Part shown: in pieces, positions 1 to 8,098 of the stretch
How the letters are laid out: every line of letters starts with the position of its first letter
Position numbering within the stretch: position 1 is the stretch's first letter
Source of the DNA: JABDKH01 sp963768565
GTDB taxonomy: Bacteria > Bacteroidota > Rhodothermia > Rhodothermales > JABDKH01
Assembly: GCA_963768565.1 (NCBI GenBank)
Contig: CAVYIO010000025.1
Span: forward strand, 1-24,140
DNA: 24,140 bases
Reading direction: 5' to 3'
The notes under the pieces: model-generated
What the model was told of the DNA's origin: nothing
Seen by the model: only the letters and a program-made list of their open reading frames with translations
Databases searched by the model: none
Position numbers and translations under genes: made by a program

Positions 1-2
1 CC

Positions 3-409
3 TTGGGCCTTGTATTTGGTATTTTGACCATTACCCTGGGCGTCAATCAGATCGTGGTCGGCTTGGGGTTGACTGTGTTTCGAGCAGTATGTGCAATTTC
101 CTCCACCGGGTGATCTTTGGAAATCAGTTTCCGATCTTGTTTGGTGCCGGGGGGACCAATGAAATTCCACTTCTTTCCCGAATACCACTTATCGGACAAG
201 CCTTATTTAATCAGCATTGGCTGGTTTACCTGACCTTTTCGATGGTCCCCATCATGTATATCCTAATGTACAAGACCCGTTTTGGGCTACGCGTTCGGGC
301 CGTGGGTGAAGCGCCGCGAGCAGCCGATGCCTGCGGTGTAAACATCTACGGCACTCGCTTTTTTGCGATTCTGCTGGGTGGACTCCTGGCAAGTCTCGGC
401 GGTCAGTGA
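3..409 (+). CDS. Simple-sugar/nucleoside-type ABC transporter permease, partial and frameshifted
   Basis: This is the interior of an inner-membrane permease of the BPD_transp_2 family, the kind that works with BMP-type lipoproteins and imports sugars or nucleosides. Reading from base 3 gives LGLVFGILTITLGVNQIVVG, typical of these permeases. That frame is lost at about 80-86 and the protein resumes one frame over as SSMCNFLHRVIFGNQF. It continues through a membrane segment (WLVYLTFSMVPIMYILMY) to the family signature RFGLRVRAVGEAPRAADACG. The 5' end lies outside the window. The stop at 407-409 comes right after LLASLGGQ, where homologues continue through more membrane segments, so the 3' end is also lost, at the switch to unrelated AT-rich DNA. 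The gene has no visible link to the bacterial genes after 1.6 kb and may come from a different bacterium. The family call is fairly sure; the substrate is unknown. Confidence 0.72.
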   Translation, partial: GPCIWYFDHYPGRQSDRGRLGVDCVSSSMCNFLHRVIFGNQFPILFGAGGTNEIPLLSRIPLIGQALFNQHWLVYLTFSMVPIMYILMYKTRFGLRVRAVGEAPRAADACGVNIYGTRFFAILLGGLLASLGGQ

Positions 410-433
410 TTAGTGCTTCTAGTAAGCTACTAT

Positions 434-465
434 TGATGCTGCTGCTGCTGCTGTTGATGATGATT
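434..465 (+). repeat. CTG/GAT trinucleotide microsatellite
   Basis: Five consecutive GCT-type triplets are followed by TTGATGATGATG. Such runs are common in eukaryotic nuclear DNA and rare in compact bacterial genomes. Confidence 0.8.
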
Positions 466-624
466 ACAATCAAACATCCCACGTACATACTATCGTTGTC
501 GTTTTTGTTGATTGCGGTCGTTATGATCGATCGTTACGGTCGGTCAATAAAGTTGTCGGTTGGCCGGTCGTTAAGTTTTAATATAGATCGTTATCGTTTG
601 TTGTGCTACCACCGGAACTTCCTA

Positions 625-691
625 AAAATATCAATAATAGTGATAATAGTAACAATATAGTATCAATATGTAATAGTAATAACAATAATAG
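625..691 (+). repeat. Imperfect AAT/AGT trinucleotide repeat
   Basis: A run of AATA-, ATAGT- and AACAAT-type triplets occurs with little else between them. In translation it gives Asn/Ser/Ile-rich strings, so the open frames crossing it are artefacts of the repeat. Confidence 0.7.
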
Positions 692-783
692 CGACGGTCC
701 ATCACCATTGTCAATTTATGTTTTCATCGACCATCATCGATGCATGCCGATAAAGTCGTTACTTTTAAGGAAACTCTCTTGTC

Positions 784-827
784 ACACCGAACGGAAAGCC
801 GGACTGTCCAACAGACAGTAACGGTGT
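784..827. repeat. Nested inverted repeat in the AT-rich stretch
   Basis: ACACCG (784-789) pairs with CGGTGT (822-827). Inside it, ACTGTC (803-808) pairs with GACAGT (814-819) around a five-base loop. There is no T-run, so it is not a standard terminator, and it may be chance. Confidence 0.3.
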
Positions 828-869
828 TATCTAAATATTCCGGTTCGAATAGAAGATACAGCCACGATG

Positions 870-961
870 CATGTATATGTATTATATATATATTATAAAA
901 CATATTATGTATTGATATATATATTAAAAAATATATTATTTGATGTATTATATGTATATAC
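870..961. repeat. TA-rich low-complexity block
   Basis: About 90 bases consist almost entirely of TATA/ATTA words, ending abruptly at CAACAACGG. The block is consistent with eukaryotic intergenic DNA. No promoter function is claimed. Confidence 0.75.
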
Positions 962-1072
962 AACAACGGCTGTTGATGATATTGAATATAATCTGTTTTT
1001 TTCTATTAGCACGATGAAACACTAGTAATGGCAGTTTCAAAAACTGAATCTCGCCAAAAACATCACACAGAA

Positions 1073-1097
1073 AAAACCTGCTCAACGAGCAGGTTTT
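1073..1097 (+). terminator. Intrinsic-terminator-like hairpin
   Basis: AAAACCTGCTC (1073-1083) and GAGCAGGTTTT (1087-1097) form a perfect 11-pair stem with the loop AAC and flanking A and T runs, the usual form of a bidirectional bacterial terminator. No gene beside it can be identified. It lies in the otherwise eukaryote-like stretch and the next ~90 bases are GC-rich, so a short bacterial fragment may be embedded here. Confidence 0.55.
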
Positions 1098-1289
1098 GTC
1101 GACGCGCAGGATGTGCGCACGCCTAGCATGGTCGCGATGGTGATCAACTTGCACTATCTTACGATTGGAGGCTGGGGCAGCAGGCGCTCATCTACCGTAC
1201 TCTCAGTACCAGGTATGTACTATCACGGAGAACGATTTTTTATTATGCTAGCGGTTGGACCGTTCGTTCCCCGCGCTGCCCACTTCACT

Positions 1290-1394
1290 TGTCGGAGACC
1301 GGTTCACTTCATTATTTATTTGTCGGAGACCGGTTCACTTCATTTGTCGGAGACCGGTTCTCTAGGACTTCATTTATTTGTCGGAGACCGGTTC
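1290..1394 (+). repeat. Four-copy tandem array of TGTCGGAGACCGGTTC
   Basis: The identical 16-base unit starts at 1290, 1321, 1345 and 1379. Spacers are 15, 8 and 18 bases, built from ACTTCATTTATT variants. The repeat-to-repeat distances (31, 24 and 34 bases) are too short and too uneven for a CRISPR array. The array looks like a eukaryotic minisatellite or part of a degenerate transposon end. Confidence 0.85.
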
Positions 1395-1419
1395 TCTACA
1401 CTTTCTCTACTCTAGGACT

Positions 1420-1459
1420 AGGACTTCAAAATGAGGACTTCAAAACAAGGACTTCAAAA
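1420..1459 (+). repeat. Three-copy AGGACTTCAAAA direct repeat (14-base period)
   Basis: Copies occupy 1420-1431, 1434-1445 and 1448-1459. The GGACTTC part also occurs inside the preceding 16-base-unit array (about 1365-1371), so the two arrays share sequence and probably an origin. Confidence 0.8.
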
Positions 1460-1493
1460 AGCAGTTAACCATTAACCAACAAAAAGCAGTTAA
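1456..1493 (+). repeat. Direct repeat AAAAAGCAGTTAA, two copies
   Basis: Copies at 1456-1468 and 1481-1493 are separated by an AACC/TTAACC-rich spacer. They form the last recognisable repeat before the switch to carA sequence at about 1,604. Confidence 0.7.
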
Positions 1494-1603
1494 ACGTTTT
1501 CTGCTACAAACCTAGCTAACAAAACCTTTAAGTGAAGTCCCATTCATATTTCAAATCTTCACCCCTTTCTATGTGGCCTGTACTTGGTTCAGTTCGGTCT
1601 TGC

Positions 1604-1759
1604 TTGAACATCAACGACGGCACGAACGAAGGCGTTCGTTCACGAAGGCATCCGTACTTCAGCGTCCAGTTCCACCCCGAGGCGAATCCCGGGCCCAAGG
1701 ACACCGGTTTCTTGTTTGACGATTTCCTCCGGCTCGTAGCAGCCACAGCCCACCGATAA
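1604..1759 (+). CDS. carA: Carbamoyl-phosphate synthase small subunit, C-terminal remnant
   Basis: Only the last ~50 codons remain. NINDGTNEGVRSRRHPYFSV followed by QFHPEANPGPKDTGFLFDDF is the end of the CarA class I glutamine amidotransferase domain. The HPE motif supplies the histidine and glutamate of its Cys-His-Glu triad; the cysteine would lie far upstream and is absent. CarA releases ammonia from glutamine for CarB in arginine and pyrimidine synthesis. The stop is two bases before carB, the usual operon order. The in-frame sequence upstream of about 1,604 does not resemble CarA, so the gene was cut at the junction. An ATG at 1532 opens the same frame but lies in foreign-looking DNA and is not the true start. 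Confidence 0.8.
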   Translation: MNINDGTNEGVRSRRHPYFSVQFHPEANPGPKDTGFLFDDFLRLVAATAHR

Positions 1760-1761
1760 AC

Positions 1762-4700
1762 ATGTACGGCGCCTATATCCCCCGTAAGCCAAAGCGAGTC
1801 CTTGTCCTCGGATCGGGAGCCCTCCAGATCGGACAGGCCGGTGAGTTCGATTATTCGGGCTCGCAAGCGATCAAGGCGCTTAAGGAAGAAGGGATCAAGA
1901 CCGTCCTGGTCAATCCCAACATTGCGACGATCCAGACAAGCGAGGAACTGGCCGACAGGATCTACCTCGTGGCCGTGACGCCGGACTTCGTCGAGCGCAT
2001 CATCGTCAAGGAAGAAGTCGACGCAATCATGCTCTCGTTCGGCGGCCAGACGGCGCTCAACTGCGGGCTCGAACTCTACGACAGTGGCGTGCTTGCGAAG
2101 TATGGAGTGCAGGTGCTGGGGACCCCCGTCGAGTCTATTCGAGACACCGAAGACCGGGAGCTCTTCATCAACCGGCTCGCGGAGATCGACGTAAGGACGG
2201 CGCGCAGCAAGGCGTGCCGAACGCCGGATGAGGCGAGAGCGGCTGCAGACGAGATTGGCCTGCCCGTAATGTTGCGTGGTGCATTCGCACTGGGCGGAAA
2301 GGGAAGTGGCATTGTTTACGACAGCGAAGAACTGAACGAGGCAATCCGACGAGCATTTTCGGAGATCAGGTTCAGGTCCTGGTGGAGGAGTGTCTCAGCG
2401 GGTGGAAGGAGATCGAGTACGAGGTCGTTCGCGACGCGCGCGACAACTGCATCACCGTCTGCAACATGGAGAACTTCGATCCCATGGGGATTCACACCGG
2501 TGAGTCCATTGTGGTTGCTCCTTCGCAGACACTGAACGATGAGGAGTATCACTTCCTGCGCGAGATCGCGATCCGAACCGTTCGCCACCTCGGAATCGTC
2601 GGCGAATGCAATATCCAGTATGCCCTCGATCCCGACAGCCTCGAGTACCGTGTCATCGAGGTCAACGCCCGGTTGTCCCGATCAAGCGCACTCGCCAGCA
2701 AGGCGACCGGCTATCCACTCGCCTACGTGGCGGCCAAGCTGGGGATCGGGTACACACTTCCCGAGATTCCCAACGGCATCACTCGCAGGACAACGTCGTT
2801 CTTCGAACCGGCCCTCGACTACATCGTCTGCAAGGTGCCGCGCTGGGATCTGACCAAGTTTCAGGGTGCCGCCATGGGCATCGGGAGCGAGATGAAAAGT
2901 GTTGGAGAGGTGATGGCCATCGGGCGAACCTTTCCCGAAGTGATTCAAAAGTCACTTCGAATGCTCGACATCGGCGTCAACGGTCTGGACCCCGAGCAGT
3001 ACGAATTCGATGACATCTACGATTCACTGAAGAAGGCCACGACCCACAGGGTATTCGCGGTGGCGCGTGCCTTTCTGCAGGGAGTCCCGCTCGACGAGAT
3101 TCACGAGCTGACGCGCATCGATCCGTGGTTCCTGGGACAGATAGAGACCATCGTGAAGATGCACGTCCGACTTCGTGAGAATGGCACTTCCGCTTTCCCA
3201 GTCACTTCTTCGCGACGCAAAGAAACTCGGCTTCAGCGATGACGCGATTGAGTCCCTGGTCGGAGGGTCGCGGGGAGCCATTCGGCAGGCCAGACGCGAA
3301 TTCGGGATCGCCCCGCACACAGCCCAGATTGATACGCTCGCTGCAGAGTTTCCGGCGGACACGAACTACCTGTACAGCACGTACCACGCGCAGTTCTCTG
3401 ACGTGACTCCTTCGTGGCGGAAGAAGATTCTGGTTCTTGGATCGGGGACGTATCGAATCGGGTCGAGCGTCGAATTTGACTGGTGTTGCGTGAACGCGGT
3501 TCAGGCCGCTGCCGAGGCGGGCTTTGAGACCATCATGCTCAACTACAACCCGGAGACAGTCAGCACGGACTACGATATCTGTGACCGGCTTTTCTTCGAT
3601 GAGATCACGTTTGAGTCCGTGATGGACCTCTGTGAACGAGAGAAGCCCGAAGGTGTGATCGTGAGTATGGGAGGTCAGATTCCCAACAATCTCGCAATCC
3701 AGTTACATCATGCCGGTATCAAGATCCTCGGGACGAGTCCGGAGAATATTGATCGGGCGGAAGACCGCAACAAGTTCAGCGCCCTGCTCGACGACCTGGG
3801 TGTTGATCAGCCGCTCTGGATGAGTCTGACCGATGCGAGTGACGCGGATACGATTGTTGATCGACTGGGAGGATTTCCGGTACTCGTACGTCCCAGCTAC
3901 GTCTTGAGCGGTGCGGCGATGAGTGTCGCTCATGAGCCAAGGGAATTGAATCGAATTCTTTCTCGCGCGTCGGCAATCAATCCCGACTATCCGGTTGTCG
4001 TTTCGAAGTTCGAGACCCACGCCCGCGAAATTGAGATAGACGCGGTGGCCGACGACGGGGAGATTGTTCTCTGGGCGGTCAGCGAGCACATCGAGGACGC
4101 GGGAGTCCATAGCGGCGACGCGACACTCGTTCTTCCGCCGCAAACGCTGTACATCGGAACCATTCGCCGGATTCGTCAGATCGCCGCATCGATCGCCAAG
4201 GCACTGCAGATCACCGGTCCGTTCAACATGCAGTTTCTCGCCAAACACCGCGCGGTAAAGGTGATCGAATGCAATCTTCGCGCATCGCGGAGTTTTCCGT
4301 TCGTCTCCAAGGTAACCGGGACGAACTTTGCGGCCGAGGCGACGCGGCGCATGCTTGGCATCAGGAGAAAAGTCGAGAACGAAACACTGTCACTTGACTA
4401 CGTGGGCGTCAAGGTGCCCATGTTCTCGTTCTCGCGCATCGTCGGCGCCGATCCGATGCTCGGCGTCGAGATGACGAGCACGGGCGAAGTGGGGTGTCTG
4501 GGCGCCGATCTGAATGAAGCGCTGCTTCACGGCTTGCTCGCGACAGGCTTCAAGTTTCCGAAGGCAGGCGTCCTTCTTTCGCTGGGTCCGATAGCGGATA
4601 AGTACAGCTTTGTTGAGGAGGCCAAACTCATCGTGGATGAGCTGGGCCTTCCGGTATATGCCACGATAGGAACGGCCGAGCGCCTGGACGAAGTGGGTAT

Positions 4701-4989
4701 CGAATGTACCGCTGTCGAGAAGGGACCGGGCAACGGAACGAGTGCACTCGATCTGATTGACGACGGACGTGTTGATCTTGTGATCAACATCCCGAGGGAG
4801 TACGATGAGCAGGGCAGACCGGACGGGTACCTGATCCGCCGTCGAGCAGTGGACGCCGGAATCCCGCTGCTGACCGACCTGAAACTGGCGGGCGCCGTTG
4901 TAGAGGCACTGAGATCGCATCGGCCCGAGGATCTCGGGGTTGTTGCCTGGGGCGACTACCTGGAGCGGCAGACGGTTCCGCTTGACTGA
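1762..4989 (+). CDS. carB: Carbamoyl-phosphate synthase large subunit, with two compensating frameshifts
   Basis: CarB makes carbamoyl phosphate from ammonia, bicarbonate and two ATP for arginine and pyrimidine synthesis. The span of about 1,075 codons matches the family. It opens with GSGALQIGQAGEFDYSG, continues with the first ATP-grasp half (VNARLSRSSALASKATGYPL), then the second half (ECNLRASRSFPFVSKVTG), and ends in an MGS-like allosteric domain (DLVINIPREY, YLIRRRAVDAGIPLLTD). The wording is closer to the eukaryotic CPS/Bacteroidota type than to E. coli CarB. The frame is lost at about 2,369-2,372, where QVQVLVEECLSGW resumes in another frame as if one base were missing, and is restored at about 3,187, where LPLSQSLLRDAKKLGF resumes as if one base were extra. 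Consensus errors are likelier than a true pseudogene because the sequence is otherwise well conserved. It follows carA by two bases. Confidence 0.93.
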
Positions 4990-5007
4990 TCGGCGATCGT
5001 CGACCGA

Positions 5008-6336
5008 CTAGATGAGACTCACAAACGCCGGGTCCGCCGACTCCACCGCCACCGTTCCGTCTTCCGCGATTCTAGCCAGCGTAACGTTCTCAACGACGCC
5101 CGCGGCAACGTCCGCAACAGGTGCCCGTACCCGGATGTAGTTGTCGGTGAAGCCGAAAGCATAACCGTCGCTCACCTTGCTTTCCCACAGTACGCTCCTT
5201 CGCGTGCCGATGTGCTGCTTGTAGAAGGAGTGTTTTTTCTGCTCAGAGAGTACGCGAAGCACGCGGTTTCGCCGTGAACGTTCGTGTCGGGGAATCGGCA
5301 ACACAGAACCGCTGTCCACTTCCTCCACGGCGGTGGTGCCAGCCCGTTCCGAGTAGGTGAACACGTGGAGGTACGACACCGGCAGGTCGGCAACGAAGTC
5401 CGTGGTGTTGCGAAAACGCTCGTCCGTTTCGTCCGGGAAGCCCGCGATGACGTCGACCCCGATCCCGGCATCAGGCATTGTTCGCTTGATGCGCTCCACG
5501 CGCTCGAGGTAAACCTGCCGTCGGTACCGCCGTCTCATTTTGCCGAGGACAAAATCGTCACCACTTTGCAGCGGCAGATGAAAATGCGGTACGAATCGGC
5601 GGGAGCCGGCAACAAAGTCGATGATGCGATCGGTCAAGAGGTTAGGCTCGATCGAAGAAATCCGATATCGCTCCACACCGTCAACGCCGTCAAGTTCTTG
5701 CAGAAGCTCGAGTAGCGACGTTCCTGTATCGTTGCCATACAGTCCGATGTTGACGCCACTTAGCACGATCTCGACGAAGCCCTGCGATGCTATTTCCCTG
5801 GCCTGCGCGAGAGAGTCTGCGATGGTCTGACTTCGACTCCGTCCCCGGGCCATCGGTATCGTGCAGAATGAACACGTGTAGTCACAACCATCCTGAATCT
5901 TGAGAAAGGCCCGCGTCCGTTCGCCCGCCGAATACGCCGGTCCGAACGTCCTGACATCGTCGATGCAGGACACGCGAACCTGTGTCTCTTCGGTCCTGGA
6001 AAACGACTCGAGCAGATCAAACAGGCGGTGCTTCTCTGCCGTGCCGAGGACCGCATCAACACCGGGGATGTCAGCGACCTCGTCCGGACGCAGCTGAGCA
6101 TAGCAGCCGGTCACAACTACAAAAGAATCCTTACTGGCGCGCACCGCCTTGCGGATCATCTGTCGGCATTTGCGATCGGCCTCATCGGTGACCGTGCACG
6201 TGTTGAGCACGGTGACGTCGGCCTGCGATCCGAAGGGCACTATCGTGAACTTTCGCTGCTCGAACTGGCGGGCAATCATCCCCGTTTCGGCGAAGTTCAG
6301 CTTGCAGCCGAGCGTATGAAAGGCGACGGTGGACAC
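5008..6336 (-). CDS. mtaB: tRNA t6A37 methylthiotransferase, MtaB-like
   Basis: This radical-SAM enzyme adds a methylthio group to t6A at position 37 of ANN-decoding tRNAs, using two iron-sulfur clusters. The N-terminal MTTase domain shows its three cluster cysteines at C11 (TLGCKLN), C47 (NTCTVT) and C78 (VTGCYAQ). The radical-SAM cysteines C151, C155 and C158 lie in CDYTCSFC. A TRAM-like RNA-binding tail covers roughly residues 375-442. The length of 442 is normal. The TLGCKLN opening and the family's general pattern favour MtaB over MiaB or RimO. The start is GTG at 6336. It converges with carB across 18 bases and diverges from psd across about 119 bases. Confidence 0.92.
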   Translation of the reverse strand: MSTVAFHTLGCKLNFAETGMIARQFEQRKFTIVPFGSQADVTVLNTCTVTDEADRKCRQMIRKAVRASKDSFVVVTGCYAQLRPDEVADIPGVDAVLGTAEKHRLFDLLESFSRTEETQVRVSCIDDVRTFGPAYSAGERTRAFLKIQDGCDYTCSFCTIPMARGRSRSQTIADSLAQAREIASQGFVEIVLSGVNIGLYGNDTGTSLLELLQELDGVDGVERYRISSIEPNLLTDRIIDFVAGSRRFVPHFHLPLQSGDDFVLGKMRRRYRRQVYLERVERIKRTMPDAGIGVDVIAGFPDETDERFRNTTDFVADLPVSYLHVFTYSERAGTTAVEEVDSGSVLPIPRHERSRRNRVLRVLSEQKKHSFYKQHIGTRRSVLWESKVSDGYAFGFTDNYIRVRAPVADVAAGVVENVTLARIAEDGTVAVESADPAFVSLI

Positions 6337-6455
6337 GGTCGAAATCGGGCGGTCAAATTCGCTGGAATGGCGATGGCAGGGCGTAGGGAGACTGCGGCAG
6401 TGCTACTCGGAGCGTATCTTTCGGTTTCGTCACACTCACCCGCTGCACCTCGCCC

Positions 6456-7136
6456 ATGATCGCACCCGAAGGGTACGGAATCGTTGGAATATCCGTTGTT
6501 ATCGGCGTTGTTCTGGTCGCGGCAGGGTTGTTGGTGGCGTCGCCCTGGAGGTGGATTCTGGTAGGAGTCGCCCTGCTGGTTGTCGCCTTTACACTATTCT
6601 TCTTTCGCGACCCTGAACGCACGATCCCGGTCCAGGGAACCGAAGGGCGTGTACTGCTTGCTCCGGCCGACGGCAAGGTGGTCGTTGTTCGCGAAGTTGA
6701 GTTTGAGCCACTGTACCTCAAGGGTCCTGCGCGACAGGTATCGATCTTTCTGTCACCGCTAAACGTGCACGTGAATCGGGTACCGACAAACGGTATTGTC
6801 GAGTACGACAACTATGTTTCCGGAGACTACCTCGTCGCGTGGCATCCGAAGGCCAGCGAACAGAATGAGCGCTCGCAACTCGGCATCCGTCACCCATCCG
6901 GCATACCGGTCCTGTTCAAACAGATCGCGGGCGCGGTGGCCCGCCGTGTGGTCTATCACATTGGCGTTGGAGATACCGTGCGTGCGGGAGAGCGGTTCGG
7001 GATCGTTAAATTCGGTTCAAGGATGGATATCCTGGTTCCGATGTCGGTCGAGATCACGGTGACGGAAGGCGATCGGGTGCGGGGTGGCGAAACCGTCATT
7101 GCAAACTTGCCCTTCACGGACGACGGGAGGCCCTGA
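6456..7136 (+). CDS. psd: Phosphatidylserine decarboxylase, short form
   Basis: Psd converts phosphatidylserine to phosphatidylethanolamine at the inner membrane. Two hydrophobic segments (about 8-28 and 33-50) are followed by the short PSD core. PADG (D72) and NVHVNRVP (H105) match the acidic and histidine residues that assist self-processing. FGSR at 186-189 is the Gly-Ser site where the proenzyme is expected to cleave, giving an alpha chain with an N-terminal pyruvoyl group. The length of 226 residues fits the short (PSD-A) family. pssA, which makes its substrate, follows after 38 bases, so the two form a phosphatidylethanolamine pair. No strong Shine-Dalgarno is seen; the ATG fits the usual family beginning APEGYGIVGI. 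Confidence 0.93.
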   Translation: MIAPEGYGIVGISVVIGVVLVAAGLLVASPWRWILVGVALLVVAFTLFFFRDPERTIPVQGTEGRVLLAPADGKVVVVREVEFEPLYLKGPARQVSIFLSPLNVHVNRVPTNGIVEYDNYVSGDYLVAWHPKASEQNERSQLGIRHPSGIPVLFKQIAGAVARRVVYHIGVGDTVRAGERFGIVKFGSRMDILVPMSVEITVTEGDRVRGGETVIANLPFTDDGRP

Positions 7137-7174
7137 ACGCGTGATCCGCGAATACGGATCTGAATTTCAGCACG

Positions 7175-8080
7175 ATGGGAAAGCTTAGGTCGAATACACA
7201 TTCCAAGAACCCGCCCGGACAGAAGCAGCGGATCCTCAAGCGCCGAATCGCGGCGTTTCGTGAAGCTCAGGCCGGTCGTAGTCGACGTCAGATCCCGCGT
7301 GCGGCGGTGCCGTCGTTCTTTACGCTGATGAACCTTTTCAGCGGGTTCATGGCGCTGACTCAAATACTCGAGGGGCGATTTGAGCAGGCCTGCTGGCTCA
7401 TCGTCCTCGCCGGGTTCTTTGACGTGCTGGACGGAATGATGGCCCGTCTGACGGACGGGGAAAGCCTCTTCGGCATAGAACTAGATTCGCTGAGTGATAT
7501 CGTTTCGTTCGGCGTCGCACCCGCGTATCTCGTCTACGCGTTCGGTCTGAAAGAATTCGGGATGCTGGGCCTGGCGGTTTCGTCCCTGCCCGCCATCTGC
7601 GGCGCGGTCCGCCTGGCGCGCTTCAATGTGCAGTTCGAAGGCATCAAGAAGGACTACTTTGTCGGACTCCCAATTCCCGTCCAGGCGGCCTGCATCGTCG
7701 CGTTGATACTGAATGTGGGCAGCGCGGACTGGTTTAGTGAGCTGAGTCCCAGCAATCTCAGCCTGCTGATGCCTATCGTCGTCGTCCTGTCGGGGTTGAT
7801 GATATCGAACATCAAGTTCGACGCGATGCCCAAGCCGACGCCCGATTTCATTCGCTCGAACCGCGCGAAGGCCGCAGCGTATCTGATCGGGCTCGTGCTG
7901 ATCATAGTCCTGCAGCAGATTGGCCTGCTGATTTCCCTGATTGCATATCTCTCCCACGCAGTGGGGCGGGCCGTGCGCAATGTCTTTCGGGCCGTAATGG
8001 TCGAGCCCGAATCCGGCAATGGTGCTGCAGGGAGAACCGGCGAAACAGACCAGTCCCGAAGCGACCGTCCCGTTCCGTAA
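7175..8080 (+). CDS. pssA: CDP-diacylglycerol-serine O-phosphatidyltransferase
   Basis: PssA is an integral membrane enzyme that joins serine to CDP-diacylglycerol, making phosphatidylserine for Psd. The CDP-alcohol phosphotransferase signature is complete: D86-G-x2-A-R91, then G100, D104 and D108 (DGMMAR...GIELDSLSD). A basic soluble N-terminus (about 1-42) precedes several hydrophobic segments. A hydrophilic tail of about 35 residues (MVEPESGNGAAGRTGETDQS) is longer than in many relatives. Sitting directly after psd supports this call over phosphatidylglycerophosphate synthase. purS follows after 18 bases, so the run probably continues as one transcript. Confidence 0.92.
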   Translation: MGKLRSNTHSKNPPGQKQRILKRRIAAFREAQAGRSRRQIPRAAVPSFFTLMNLFSGFMALTQILEGRFEQACWLIVLAGFFDVLDGMMARLTDGESLFGIELDSLSDIVSFGVAPAYLVYAFGLKEFGMLGLAVSSLPAICGAVRLARFNVQFEGIKKDYFVGLPIPVQAACIVALILNVGSADWFSELSPSNLSLLMPIVVVLSGLMISNIKFDAMPKPTPDFIRSNRAKAAAYLIGLVLIIVLQQIGLLISLIAYLSHAVGRAVRNVFRAVMVEPESGNGAAGRTGETDQSRSDRPVP

Positions 8081-8098
8081 TAACGAGATTTTAGATAC

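Larger units (their letters stand above)
410..1603. other. AT-rich, repeat-rich stretch without a convincing gene; eukaryote-like
   Basis: No open frame here resembles a protein family. The stretch contains a CTG/GAT microsatellite, an imperfect AAT/AGT trinucleotide run, a TA-rich block, a tandem array of a 16-base unit and short direct repeats. Both the composition and the repeat types differ sharply from the GC-rich bacterial DNA to the right. A subsegment around 1,070-1,180 is more GC-rich and contains a terminator-like hairpin, so it may itself be a bacterial piece. The best explanation is nuclear DNA of an alga (the style recalls diatoms) joined to bacterial DNA during assembly. That origin is inferred from appearance only. 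Confidence 0.6.

Noticed and set aside
1171..1185. tRNA gene on the - strand
   Set aside because: Only about 15 bases resemble a tRNA 3' end; no cloverleaf can be built from the following sequence.
1290..1394. CRISPR array
   Set aside because: The repeats are 16 bases with spacers of only 8-18 bases derived from one another, with no cas gene.
89..1415. Short open frames across 400-1,420 on both strands as genes
   Set aside because: Apart from the permease remnant they encode repeat-derived Leu/Ile/Asn/Ser runs or low-complexity strings with no family features.
1532..1603. Start codon at 1532 as the beginning of a short carA-like gene
   Set aside because: The encoded residues are unlike CarA and lie in the repeat-rich foreign stretch; only the part from about 1,604 matches.
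2606..3013. Additional open frames inside carB, dprA, hisS, lgt and pckA
   Set aside because: They are other-frame shadows of conserved coding sequence in GC-rich DNA, with Arg/Ser/Pro-rich translations and no motifs.
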